NCBI GenBank assembly: GCA_030748635.1
Contig: JASMLP010000196.1
Location: 1-54,443 of the forward strand
Direction of reading: 5' to 3'
From: Planctomycetota bacterium
GTDB taxonomy: Bacteria > Planctomycetota > JACQVV01 > JASMLP01
DNA: 54,443 nucleotides
This document shows, one piece after another, positions 35,382-44,282 of the stretch. How positions within the stretch are numbered: the first letter of the stretch is position 1; each line of letters starts with the position of its first letter. The notes under the pieces were generated by a model. It made no database searches and was not told the origin of the DNA. It was given only the letters and a program-made list of their open reading frames with translations. The position numbers and the translations under genes were made by a program.

Positions 35382-37244
35382 ATGGCCGGCAAAAGACCAC
35401 GCCCACGTCGCCCCGCAGGACGTAAACGAGCGGGCAACGACGCCCCCGCCGACCGGGGAGCGCACGCAACTGGACCGCGCAATGTCGCGCGTTCTGCGGG
35501 TAGTAGTTCGGTCCGAATCGTCCCTCAGGACGAGGCTCCGGTCAGTCGCATCCAGAAATCGGTCGAGAACGCCGGTGAAGCCGGATCGGTCGGTCGCCGA
35601 GGTAGCCGTTTCAAACCAGGCACCAGCCTCGCGGTCAAATTCGCGCTGGTGATCAGTCTCGTGGCGGCGTTTCTCGTGGCGACCAGCGGATTCACGATCC
35701 TCTCCATGGCCCAAGGAACACTCATTCAAGAGATCGACCGGAAAGGCTTCGGCATCAGTCGCATCGCCTCGGCTCTTTGCGAGGAGTACTACGAAAATCT
35801 CCTCGCAGCCAAGACCGACTACGAAAACGGTATTACGGATTCCGAAGACGCCCAACAACGCAACCAGGTAAAAAAAATCCACCGAGGGAAACTCCAACGA
35901 ATCCACGATCAATACCGAAGCCGACTCCAGAATATCGTCCTCCTCGATCCGACCCGCAATATCAGGAGCGAGGATCTCCTGAACATCATCCTCCAGCCCA
36001 CGGCAGGCATTGAAAAAGATTTCTTCCCCCCGGTTCAAGCCACCAACATTACCAGTGGGAGTTGGGACGAAACTCCGTATGAGACCGAGATCGACGGCAC
36101 AACCTACAAGACCGATGTCAAGCTACTCGTGGGTCAAGTTCGAAGCAGTTCGGGAACGATCGCCATCCGAGGCTACAAGCGCAAGCTCAATCCGACCCCC
36201 TACTCCGTTCTGATTTTCCTCACCGCCGAAAAAATCGGGCAGGTGAAGAGCGAACTCTTCACCATCACCATCCTCACCACCCTGGTCTCCGTCCTCTTGG
36301 GAATCTTGGTCAGCTTCTTTCTCGCCAGTCGAATCACCAAACCGGTACGTAGCCTGGTACAAGATATCGAAGTCGTGGCCTCCGGAGATCTCGAACACCG
36401 AACCATCGTCCACTCCAAAGATGAAATCGGAGTTCTCGCCAGCACATTCGATTCCATGACCCAGAGTTTGCTGATCGCGCATGAGGCGGATCTCGAGCAC
36501 AAAGGACGAGAACACGAGCTCAACATCGCAACGGAAATTCAGTCGAATCTTCTACCCCGCAAGATCCCTCAAATCGAAGGGTACGAAATCGACGCGTTCT
36601 ATCAGCCCTCCAAAGAGGTCGGCGGCGATTATTACGACTTCATCCAGATCGACGAGGATCATACGGGTTTCATTGTTGCCGATGTGTCCGGCAAGGGAAT
36701 TCCAGGATCCCTGGTCATGACCATGGCCCGAAGTCTGATCCGAGTCGAAGCCCAGAGAAACCTTTCTCCAGCCGACACCTTCATCAAGGCCAACCGAATC
36801 ATTGCCAAAGACATCAAACGAGGCATGTTCGTCACCGCACTCTACGTGGTTCTCAATCACAAAACGGGCGCTTTGAAGGTCGCCAGTGCCGGCCACAATC
36901 CGATGGTCGTCTTTCGCTCTCAGGTCGGCAAGGTCAGCCTGGTCAACCCCAACGGAATCGCCCTTGGATTCGACAAAGGCCCCATTTTCGAACGGACCAT
37001 CAAGGAAGAGACCATCCGACTGGAACCCGGCGATCGTGTCGTGATCTACACCGATGGAGTTCCTGAAGCGATGAACCCTCCCCAGGAAGAATTCGGCGAG
37101 AAACGGTTTTACAAGATGTGTCAGAGCCACGGCGCAAAGAGTTCCAATCAACTCGTGAACATTCTGGTCACGACCTTGGAATCTTGGAGAGACAATTCAC
37201 CTCAAAGTGACGACATCACCATTTCAACGATCAAGCGCTTATGA
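35382..37244 (+). CDS. Membrane HAMP-SpoIIE (PP2C) serine phosphatase
   Basis: This 620-residue protein is a sensor phosphatase of a partner-switching pathway. Layout: a basic, disordered N terminus (1-80); transmembrane helix 1 (about 88-110, FALVISLVAAFLVATSGFTI); an extracytoplasmic region of roughly 180 residues with a long helical start; transmembrane helix 2 (about 289-315, TILTTLVSVLLGILVSFFLA); a HAMP domain (SRITKPVRSLVQDIEVVASG); and a C-terminal SpoIIE/PP2C domain with PSKEVGGDYYDFIQI, VADVSGKGIPGSLVM and DRVVIYTDGVPEAMNP, holding the metal-binding Asp residues. The ATG follows AGGAG by 13 bases, a wide spacing. It should dephosphorylate the STAS protein two genes on. Confidence 0.92.
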   Translation: MAGKRPRPRRPAGRKRAGNDAPADRGAHATGPRNVARSAGSSSVRIVPQDEAPVSRIQKSVENAGEAGSVGRRGSRFKPGTSLAVKFALVISLVAAFLVATSGFTILSMAQGTLIQEIDRKGFGISRIASALCEEYYENLLAAKTDYENGITDSEDAQQRNQVKKIHRGKLQRIHDQYRSRLQNIVLLDPTRNIRSEDLLNIILQPTAGIEKDFFPPVQATNITSGSWDETPYETEIDGTTYKTDVKLLVGQVRSSSGTIAIRGYKRKLNPTPYSVLIFLTAEKIGQVKSELFTITILTTLVSVLLGILVSFFLASRITKPVRSLVQDIEVVASGDLEHRTIVHSKDEIGVLASTFDSMTQSLLIAHEADLEHKGREHELNIATEIQSNLLPRKIPQIEGYEIDAFYQPSKEVGGDYYDFIQIDEDHTGFIVADVSGKGIPGSLVMTMARSLIRVEAQRNLSPADTFIKANRIIAKDIKRGMFVTALYVVLNHKTGALKVASAGHNPMVVFRSQVGKVSLVNPNGIALGFDKGPIFERTIKEETIRLEPGDRVVIYTDGVPEAMNPPQEEFGEKRFYKMCQSHGAKSSNQLVNILVTTLESWRDNSPQSDDITISTIKRL

Positions 37245-37245
37245 C

Positions 37246-37731
37246 ATGCTCGTTTCATCCTCGTCGAGAGCTCGGATCGTGAGTTCTCTCCCCCCCCAAA
37301 ATGCGGATTCGGGAGCTTTCAACGAGATGCTTCAGATCTCCAGCCAGACGGAGAATCTGGAAAAACTACGAAATTTCATTCAACGCATGGTTTCTTCGAG
37401 CAACCTCGAGAGCACCCTTCATAACCGAATCGTGCTCGCTGTGGACGAAGCGGTGAGCAACATCATCGAGCACGGATATCCTCCCACCCAACCCGGTCGC
37501 ATCCAGGTCGAAGTTCAAGCAAACGCATCGCTTTTCTCCGTCCTCATTCGGGATTCGGGTCGGTCCTTTCATCCCGGCGAAATCGCAAATATCGACATTC
37601 GAAAACATGTCCAGCAAGGCAAACGTAACGGACTGGGCATTTTCATCATGAGGCAGATCATGGACGAGGTCGATTACTCCTTCCAGGAAGGCCTCGAAAA
37701 CACCTTACGCCTGGTCAAGTACATCACCTGA
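37246..37731 (+). CDS. RsbW/SpoIIAB-like anti-sigma factor serine kinase
   Basis: This is a GHKL-fold ATPase of about 161 residues: the N box DEAVSNIIEHGY, G1 box IRDSGRSFHPGEI and G2 box GKRNGLGIFIMRQIMDE are all visible, as in RsbW and SpoIIAB. These kinases phosphorylate a STAS antagonist and hold a sigma factor or other target. The start is uncertain: 37246 is two bases after the SpoIIE stop, 37207 overlaps that gene, a GTG lies at 37279 and an ATG at 37327 (MLQISSQTENLEKL) begins the conserved part. A run of eight C at 37290-37297 lies in the uncertain section. No sigma factor gene is adjacent, so the controlled target is unknown. Confidence 0.88.
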   Translation: MLVSSSSRARIVSSLPPQNADSGAFNEMLQISSQTENLEKLRNFIQRMVSSSNLESTLHNRIVLAVDEAVSNIIEHGYPPTQPGRIQVEVQANASLFSVLIRDSGRSFHPGEIANIDIRKHVQQGKRNGLGIFIMRQIMDEVDYSFQEGLENTLRLVKYIT

Positions 37732-37768
37732 ACACGCACCTCCGCACAAGAGGATGGAGCTCAACCCC

Positions 37769-38113
37769 ATGTCCGAACTGGAAATCACAATCGAAACGCT
37801 TGAGGACAATATCGTATTGATCAAGCCCAGCGGCTACCTGGACGCTCATACCTTTGAGCAACTTGACTGTACCATCCAAGAAATTTTCGAAAACCAGACC
37901 CATCGTCTCATCGTCAATCTCGAAGAGGTCAACTACATTTCCAGCGCAGGGGCCGGCGTGTTCATCGGCGCGATCAGTCAAGCCCACGAGAATTCGGGCA
38001 ATATCATCTTCCTCAGCCCCTCTCCCAATGTACAAGATGTGTTTGATTTGCTCGGCTTGAGCCAGATCTTTTCCTTCGCTTCCCAACTCGAGGAAGCGCT
38101 TGAGAAATTCTGA
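37769..38113 (+). CDS. STAS-domain anti-anti-sigma factor (RsbV/SpoIIAA-like)
   Basis: This 114-residue single STAS domain is the switch partner of the kinase before it. The phosphoacceptor serine is expected in YISSAGAGVFIG, the place of the Asp-Ser-Ser-Gly motif in SpoIIAA. When unphosphorylated it should bind the RsbW-like kinase and free its target. I chose the ATG at 37769 because GGAG lies nine bases upstream; the ATG at 37754 adds five residues. It is 37 nt after the kinase gene and 4 nt before purF. With the SpoIIE phosphatase the three genes complete a partner-switching cycle. Confidence 0.92.
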   Translation: MSELEITIETLEDNIVLIKPSGYLDAHTFEQLDCTIQEIFENQTHRLIVNLEEVNYISSAGAGVFIGAISQAHENSGNIIFLSPSPNVQDVFDLLGLSQIFSFASQLEEALEKF

Positions 38114-38117
38114 TTCC

Positions 38118-39515
38118 ATGGAAAAACCCCGCCATCATTGCGGCCTGTTCGCTGTTTTTGGCCACACTCAAGCCGTTCATCTGACCTACAACGGACTCTA
38201 CTCGCTACAACACCGAGGCGAGGAATCGGCTGGAATCCTGGCCAGCGATGGAACTCGAGTTTCTCTCCATCGTGGCATGGGACATGTAGGAGACGTCTTC
38301 GATTCGGCCGCCCTGGGCTCCTTGCACGGGGACCGGGCCATTGGACATGTACGATATTCCACCACCGGCAAAAGCGATCTAACCAACGCTCAACCGATGC
38401 TTTTCAGCTGCATTCACGGCCCGATCGGAATCGCCCACAACGGCAATCTGGTCAATGCGCCCTCACTGCGACAAGAACTCGAGCGTCAAGGGTCGATTTT
38501 CCAAACCACTTCCGATAGTGAGGTCATTGTTCATCTTCTGGCTTCCAACGAACGGTCCATTGAAGAGGGAGGGCTGGCCGAAGTTCTGGAGAAGGTGGAG
38601 GGAGCCTACAGCCTGCTGGTATCCACCCGAGATCGAATCTTCGCGGTGCGTGATCCTGCCGGTATCCGTCCCTTGTGGTTAGGTGAAATCGGAGAGACTC
38701 ATGTTCTGGCCTCCGAAACCTGTGCGTTCGATCTGGTCGGAGCTCGCGCGGTCCGAGAGATCGAGCCCGGTGAAATCCTTACGATCGAAGCTCCGGGCCC
38801 CCAAGGACTCTCCTCCCGCCGACTCCAGACCGAACACACCCCCGCCGCGTGTATTTTCGAACACATCTATTTTGCCCGACCCGACAGTCATATCTTCGGC
38901 GAAAGCGTACACGAAGTGCGAAAACAGCTCGGCCGGATCCTGGCCCGCGAGAAACCGGTGGATGCCGATGTCGTCATCGCCGTACCTGATAGCGGCAAGA
39001 GCGCGGCCCTCGGTTTCAGCCTGGAATCGGATATCCCCATGGATTACGGATTCATTCGCAATCACTACGTTGGACGCACCTTTATCCAACCGGCCCAAGG
39101 CCTTCGAGACATGGGAGTTCGGGTCAAGCTAAACGTCGTTCGTGAAGTGGTGGCGAACCGGAGAGTCGTCGTGGTCGACGACTCCATTGTTCGGGGAACG
39201 ACCTCCCGCCAACGCATCGATCACCTCCGCAAAGCGGGTGCTCTGGAAGTTCACCTCCGAATCAGCTGCCCCCCGATCCGCTACCCGTGTTATTACGGCA
39301 TCGATTTTCCCGACCCCAGCGAATTGATTGCCAATCAATATTCGGTGGAAGAAATGGTCGAATTCCTGGGCATCGACAGTCTCGGCTACCTTTCTCAAGA
39401 AGGCATGCTCTCTGCCGTCGGTTCCCCCGGAGAATATTGTCGAGCCTGTTTTTCGGGAGACTATCCGGTCCGCATTCACGACACGCTCTGGAAGGAAAGC
39501 CTCGAACACATCTGA
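38118..39515 (+). CDS. purF: Amidophosphoribosyltransferase (iron-sulfur type)
   Basis: This 465-residue enzyme makes phosphoribosylamine, the first step of purine synthesis. The N-terminal nucleophile glutaminase begins HHCGLFAVFG with Cys at residue 8, so a seven-residue propeptide is probably cleaved. The phosphoribosyltransferase domain has VVVVDDSIVRGTTS (PRPP binding). Four cysteines in family positions (AACIFEHIYFARPDS, RYPCYYGID, EYCRACFSGDYP) predict a [4Fe-4S] cluster as in the Bacillus enzyme; E. coli PurF lacks it. The ATG at 38118 is four bases after the STAS stop; the earlier Met at 38100 overlaps it. It is the first of a housekeeping run. Confidence 0.95.
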   Translation: MEKPRHHCGLFAVFGHTQAVHLTYNGLYSLQHRGEESAGILASDGTRVSLHRGMGHVGDVFDSAALGSLHGDRAIGHVRYSTTGKSDLTNAQPMLFSCIHGPIGIAHNGNLVNAPSLRQELERQGSIFQTTSDSEVIVHLLASNERSIEEGGLAEVLEKVEGAYSLLVSTRDRIFAVRDPAGIRPLWLGEIGETHVLASETCAFDLVGARAVREIEPGEILTIEAPGPQGLSSRRLQTEHTPAACIFEHIYFARPDSHIFGESVHEVRKQLGRILAREKPVDADVVIAVPDSGKSAALGFSLESDIPMDYGFIRNHYVGRTFIQPAQGLRDMGVRVKLNVVREVVANRRVVVVDDSIVRGTTSRQRIDHLRKAGALEVHLRISCPPIRYPCYYGIDFPDPSELIANQYSVEEMVEFLGIDSLGYLSQEGMLSAVGSPGEYCRACFSGDYPVRIHDTLWKESLEHI

Positions 39516-39557
39516 ACCGGGACACCGCTTCCCCGTACTGGATTCCCCATTTTCCCC

Positions 39558-41294
39558 ATGCCCAAGATCTGGAACCTCCTGTCACCCCAGCCCGACCGAT
39601 CGGACAAACTAGGGCGTCAGGTCAGCTGCCATCCTTTAGTCGCTCAACTCCTGATCCAACGCGGTATCGAAAGCCCCGAGGAGATCCAGTCCTTTCTCCA
39701 CCCAAACCTCATGGGACTGGAAGACCCCGCCCAGATGGCCGATATCGACCGGGCTGCCCTGCGACTGATCGAAGCCACCCGCCAGGGGGAACAGATCACG
39801 GTCTATACCGATTACGATGTCGACGGGATCAGCGGCGGCGCCATCCTGATTCGACTCCTTCAGCACCTCGATGCCAAAGTGGATTCCTACACCCCGCACC
39901 GCGAACGTGAAGGGTACGGTATCCACCTGGAGGCGCTGGAAACCCTTGCGACCCGAGGAACTCGTATTGTCATCTCGGTGGATTGTGGAATCCGAGCGAT
40001 CGAACCCGCCCGACGAGCGACAGAACTCGGACTCGACCTCATCGTGACCGATCACCATTTGCCGGGCGGCGAACTTCCAGAGCCCTTTGCGCTCCTCAAT
40101 CCTCAACGACCGGACTGCGCCTACCCCAACAAAGATCTTTGCGGCGCCGGCGTGGCCTTCAAACTCGCCTGGGAAATCGCCAGGCGAATCACCGGCGCTC
40201 CCAAACTTCCCGCCCCGTGGCAAGCCCTGATGCTCGAGTTCCTCGGGCTCGCGGGAATGGCCACCATCGCCGATGTCGTCCCGCTCGTGGGAGAGAATCG
40301 CCTTCTTTGTTCCTTTGGCCTCAAAGCACTCGCCCGCTCGCAAAACCCGGGCCTGCAAGCGCTTCTTACATTCGTCAAAAACAAAAACGGCCCTCTGACA
40401 ACCCGGGATATCGGCTTCGGGCTCGGCCCTAGAATCAACGCAGCCGGCCGACTGGGCGATGCGGGTCTCGCCCTCGAACTGCTCACCACCGGCGATAGGA
40501 ACCGAGCCACGGAAATCGCCCAGTTTCTGGACAACCAGAACCAGAAGCGCCGACGAATTGAAAAGAAGATCCAGGAAGAAGCTCTCGCTATGCTCGAGGC
40601 GCTCCCCGAACAAGACCACAAGATCATCGTCCTGGGATCACAGGACTGGGCCGCCGGCGTGATCGGAATCGTCTCCAGTCGACTCGTTGAACGCTTCCAT
40701 TGCCCGGTCATCCTGATCGCTCTGGACGGAGAAACCGGTCGCGGTTCGGGACGTTCCATTTCCGGGTTTCATCTGACAAACGCTCTCGAATCGGCTTCTC
40801 ACTGCCTCGAACAGTTCGGTGGACACGCGGCGGCGGCCGGCATGGTAATCCGCGAAGATGCCATTCCCGAACTCCGTCGTTTGCTACTCGAACGCCTGGA
40901 GACCTCGACGGAGGAGTCCGAACGACTCCCCACTCTCGATATCGACTCCGAAGTTTCATTATCCATCCTCACTTACGACCTCGCCCGACAGTTCGAACAG
41001 ATGGCCCCCTTTGGACGGGGCAATCCGATTCCACTTCTGGCCAGCCACCGTCTGGAGGTTTGCGGAAAAACCCGTCGCATGGGATCGGCGGGCAATCATC
41101 TCCAATTTCATGTCCGCCAGGATGGAGTCAGCCTGCGCGCGGTCTACTTCGGCCAAGGGGATCTTGTCGAGGCCATTCCCGAAGCGTCTGGCCGACTCTC
41201 TCTGGCCTATGAAATCCAGATCAACCGATTTCGAAATCAAGAGAACGTGGAACTGCTGGTTCGGGACCATCGATTCGAACCTCTGGAATCGTGA
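39558..41294 (+). CDS. recJ: Single-stranded-DNA-specific exonuclease RecJ
   Basis: This 578-residue 5'-3' exonuclease acts in recombination and repair. The DHH phosphoesterase motifs are in order: VYTDYDVDGISGGAILIRLL, the VISVDCGIR motif, LIVTDHHLPGGE, and later GLGPRINAAGRLGDAGLALE and the DHHA1-like SGFHLTNALESASHCLEQ with FGGHAAAAGM. A C-terminal OB-like domain follows (FEQMAPFGRGNPIPLLAS). The length is normal. It overlaps pcm by 4 nt. No odd residue is seen. Confidence 0.95.
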   Translation: MPKIWNLLSPQPDRSDKLGRQVSCHPLVAQLLIQRGIESPEEIQSFLHPNLMGLEDPAQMADIDRAALRLIEATRQGEQITVYTDYDVDGISGGAILIRLLQHLDAKVDSYTPHREREGYGIHLEALETLATRGTRIVISVDCGIRAIEPARRATELGLDLIVTDHHLPGGELPEPFALLNPQRPDCAYPNKDLCGAGVAFKLAWEIARRITGAPKLPAPWQALMLEFLGLAGMATIADVVPLVGENRLLCSFGLKALARSQNPGLQALLTFVKNKNGPLTTRDIGFGLGPRINAAGRLGDAGLALELLTTGDRNRATEIAQFLDNQNQKRRRIEKKIQEEALAMLEALPEQDHKIIVLGSQDWAAGVIGIVSSRLVERFHCPVILIALDGETGRGSGRSISGFHLTNALESASHCLEQFGGHAAAAGMVIREDAIPELRRLLLERLETSTEESERLPTLDIDSEVSLSILTYDLARQFEQMAPFGRGNPIPLLASHRLEVCGKTRRMGSAGNHLQFHVRQDGVSLRAVYFGQGDLVEAIPEASGRLSLAYEIQINRFRNQENVELLVRDHRFEPLES

Positions 41295-41959
41295 ATTCTT
41301 CCTCTTCTCCCTCCGAAGACCCCTTCGTCCACTCCAGACACCAGATGGTTTCGACTCAGATCGAGAATCGGGGCCTGCTTCACGCACTCACCCTAGAAGC
41401 CCTCCGGTCGGTACCTCGCCACCATTTCGTTCCCTCGATCCATCAAAAGCGAGCCTACGAAGACCGAGCCCTCCCGATCCAAAAAGACCAGACCATTTCT
41501 CAACCCTATATGGTCGGCCTGATGACCTCGGCCCTGGAACTCACCGGCAAGGAGCGGGTCCTGGAAATAGGCACCGGGTCCGGATACCAGACCGCCATCC
41601 TTTCCCGCTGCGCCCAAGAAGTCTTCACCATCGAGAGGCACGCTTCTCTGGCCCAGAAAGCCCGCCAAGAGCTGGACTCCTTGCTTTGCGAAAACATCCG
41701 GTTTCGGGTCGGTGACGGAACCCTCGGCTGGCCCGAAGAGGCTCCCTTCGACCGGATCCTTGTCACCGCGGGAGCCCCCGAAGTCCCCACGGCACTTCTG
41801 GACCAGATCGTCGAATCCGGAGCGCTGGTCGTTCCCGTAGGAGGAAAGCGTGAACAACAGCTTCTGCGCATTCGCTCCACCCCGGAAGGTCACTCTCGGG
41901 AGACTCTCTGTCACTGCACATTTGTTCCCCTTCTGGGTCAGCAAGGATGGTCCGCTTGA
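41291..41959 (+). CDS. pcm: Protein-L-isoaspartate O-methyltransferase
   Basis: This 222-residue SAM-dependent enzyme repairs damaged isoaspartyl residues. It has the family start RHQMVSTQIENRGL, PRHHFVPS, QTISQPYMVGLMTSAL, the SAM-binding VLEIGTGSGYQTAILSRC and FDRILVTAGAPEVP. The start is a GTG overlapping the recJ stop as GTGA. A glycosyltransferase gene follows 35 nt later. Confidence 0.95.
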   Translation: MNSSSSPSEDPFVHSRHQMVSTQIENRGLLHALTLEALRSVPRHHFVPSIHQKRAYEDRALPIQKDQTISQPYMVGLMTSALELTGKERVLEIGTGSGYQTAILSRCAQEVFTIERHASLAQKARQELDSLLCENIRFRVGDGTLGWPEEAPFDRILVTAGAPEVPTALLDQIVESGALVVPVGGKREQQLLRIRSTPEGHSRETLCHCTFVPLLGQQGWSA

Positions 41960-41994
41960 CGAACGCTCCTGGACCGTTAGTCTGATCCCTCCCC

Positions 41995-43116
41995 ATGGCT
42001 AAACACAAAATCCTCCACGCCATCACCACCCTCGACCGCGGGGGTGCCGAGATTCAGTTACTTGAAGTGCTCTCCCGACTCGACCCCGATCGCTACGAGA
42101 TCCACCTGGCCTACCTCAAAGGAGAAGGCACCTTGCGTTCCGAATTCGAATCGGCCGGCGTCACGGTTCAACCGTTTCGGATGTTCTCCCCGCTAGACCC
42201 CCTGCTCATCCGTCGACTGACCCGATACATGCGAAAGCAACAGTTTGACCTGGTACATACCCACCTCTTCAAGGCCGATGTCCACGCCACTCTCGCGGCT
42301 CGAAAAGCGAAAATTCCCTACGTAATTTGTGGCAAACACAACGAAGACCCTTATCTCGAACGGTGGATTCCGGGCCGAGTGGGGCGAAGGATCTCACGCA
42401 AGGTGGATCGAACCGTTGTTCTTTCCCAAGCGGTGGAGCGCTTCATGATCGAAGTCGGAGCCGCGCAACCCGAAACCACCCGCCTCGTTCCCTACGGCAT
42501 CGATCTGGAGGCGTTCGACCGTTCCGCCCGAGACACCGACCGCGCGGAGATACGTCGCGAATGGGATCTGGACGAGGACGCGTTCGTCCTGGGTTGCGTA
42601 GCCCGGTTAGAGCCTCAAAAGGCCCACCTGGATCTCCTCGAAGCGGTAGCCCGAATCCGGCCCAAACACCCAGAGATCAAGCTTCTCCTGATCGGCGATG
42701 GGACCCTCCGTCATCCACTCGAGGCGCGTTCGGCGCAAGAAGACCTACGGGATGCGGTTCGTTTTACCGGGGTACGATCGGATATCCCCCGCCTTCTGGC
42801 CGGGTTGGATCTTTTTGTCCTCTCCTCTCACTGGGAGGGATTCGGGCTCGTTCTTCTCGAAGCCATGGCCGCTCGACTTCCGATTGTCGCCACCTCGGTA
42901 GGCGCCATCCCTGAAATCGTCGTCGACGGAGAAACCGGTTTACTAGCTCCCCCCAAGGACCCGGAACAGTTGGCCCAGTCGATCGGAGAACTTGCCAGCG
43001 ACCGGGCCCGAAGCCGAGCCTACGGTCAAGCGGGACGAAACCGAGCCGCCCAGGATTTCACCCTCGACCAAACAGTCAGCCGTTTAACCCGCGTCTACGA
43101 GGAACTCCTTTCGTGA
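41995..43116 (+). CDS. Family 4-type glycosyltransferase (first of two)
   Basis: This 373-residue GT-B enzyme transfers sugar to a surface glycan or lipid. It opens KILHAITTLDRGGAEIQLLE with the glycine-rich acceptor loop. The donor domain has VPYGIDLEAFDR, LGCVARLEPQKAHLDLL and the E-x7-E motif WEGFGLVLLEAMAA. It overlaps the next glycosyltransferase by 4 nt, so the two probably act on the same polymer in succession. No signal peptide or membrane span is seen. The acceptor and sugar are unknown. It may be lipid-A, exopolysaccharide or glycolipid related. Confidence 0.9.
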   Translation: MAKHKILHAITTLDRGGAEIQLLEVLSRLDPDRYEIHLAYLKGEGTLRSEFESAGVTVQPFRMFSPLDPLLIRRLTRYMRKQQFDLVHTHLFKADVHATLAARKAKIPYVICGKHNEDPYLERWIPGRVGRRISRKVDRTVVLSQAVERFMIEVGAAQPETTRLVPYGIDLEAFDRSARDTDRAEIRREWDLDEDAFVLGCVARLEPQKAHLDLLEAVARIRPKHPEIKLLLIGDGTLRHPLEARSAQEDLRDAVRFTGVRSDIPRLLAGLDLFVLSSHWEGFGLVLLEAMAARLPIVATSVGAIPEIVVDGETGLLAPPKDPEQLAQSIGELASDRARSRAYGQAGRNRAAQDFTLDQTVSRLTRVYEELLS

Positions 43117-44282
43117 AGCGACGTGTGGTGCAAATCATCCGTCCGGGCACCGGCGGTTCGGCCGAATGTCTACGACTCCTTCTCGAACGGATCGACCGTT
43201 CACGCTTCGATATCGAGATCATCGCCTCACCGCTGGAAGATCCCACCTATCCCCAATCTCTGGCCGCCATGGGATTTCCCGTTCACCTCGTCGACATGCA
43301 CCGCCCCATTCGTCCCACCGCCGACCTCTCCGCCTTCGTTCAAATCGCCCGCCTTCTCAACCGCATTGCGCCCCACGTGATCCACGCCCACACTTCCAAG
43401 CCCGGATTCTTTGTCGCCCGTGCCAAGCGAGACGGTCTTCTCCGCCCTCAACCCAACAGCAGCCCCCGAATCATTTATTCGCCGCACGGTCCGTATTTTC
43501 GTTACGGGCACTCGAGCCTGAAACGAAGCTTCTACCGCGCGCTCGAACAGATCGCCCGACTTTCCACCGATATCGTGGTTGCGGTAGCACACTCCGAAGG
43601 GGATGAAATCGTCGAAGCGGGAATCGTACCTCGTCACAAGATACGAGTCATTCCCAACGGAATCGATATCCACCGATTCCGTTCCCTTCCCGATCCGAAC
43701 TCCCTATTGGAGAAATTCGCCGTCCCGACCGCGTCCACCCGGATCGGCATGATCGGACGCCTCGACCCTCCCAAGGATCCTTTCACCTTTTTGAACGCCG
43801 CCCGGACGCTTCGTGAGGAGCGTCCCGATCTCCGATTTCTTCTGATCGGAACCGGAACCCAGGAAGACGAAATCGACGCCCGGATCCGCGAACTCGGGCT
43901 GGAAGGCACAGTGGTCCGTACCGGTTTCCTGGAAGCCACAGAAGCCATGAGCCTCCTCGATATCGGAGTGCTCTCCTCCACCAGCGAAGGACTCCCTCTG
44001 GTCCTTCTGGAGTTGCTAGCGTCTGGCGTTCCGGTCGTTTCCACCGATCTACCAGGCTGCCGTGAAGCTCTCGACAACGGTCGATGCGGACTTCTCGTTC
44101 CCCCCGGTGACCCGATGCGTCTTGCTCAGGCCATGACCGAAATCCTCGAAAAACCCCAGGAGCGCGACTTGCGAGTACAATCGGGTCGAGAACACGTCCA
44201 GAACCATCACCACCTCGATTCCTGGGCCGAGCAGATCCAGGCTCTTTACGAATCATCCCCGAAACCCCTCAAAACATTTTGA
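43113..44282 (+). CDS. Family 4-type glycosyltransferase (second of two)
   Basis: This 389-residue GT-B enzyme has a different N terminus (RRVVQIIRPGTGGSAECLRL) from the preceding one. The nucleotide-sugar domain shows RVIPNGIDIHRFRS, GMIGRLDPPKDPFTFL, FLLIGTGTQEDEI and the E-x7-E motif SEGLPLVLLELLAS. GTG start, overlapping the previous stop as GTGA. It overlaps era by 4 nt at the other end. It is most like enzymes of capsule or exopolysaccharide assembly, but specificity is not deducible. Confidence 0.9.
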   Translation: MKRRVVQIIRPGTGGSAECLRLLLERIDRSRFDIEIIASPLEDPTYPQSLAAMGFPVHLVDMHRPIRPTADLSAFVQIARLLNRIAPHVIHAHTSKPGFFVARAKRDGLLRPQPNSSPRIIYSPHGPYFRYGHSSLKRSFYRALEQIARLSTDIVVAVAHSEGDEIVEAGIVPRHKIRVIPNGIDIHRFRSLPDPNSLLEKFAVPTASTRIGMIGRLDPPKDPFTFLNAARTLREERPDLRFLLIGTGTQEDEIDARIRELGLEGTVVRTGFLEATEAMSLLDIGVLSSTSEGLPLVLLELLASGVPVVSTDLPGCREALDNGRCGLLVPPGDPMRLAQAMTEILEKPQERDLRVQSGREHVQNHHHLDSWAEQIQALYESSPKPLKTF

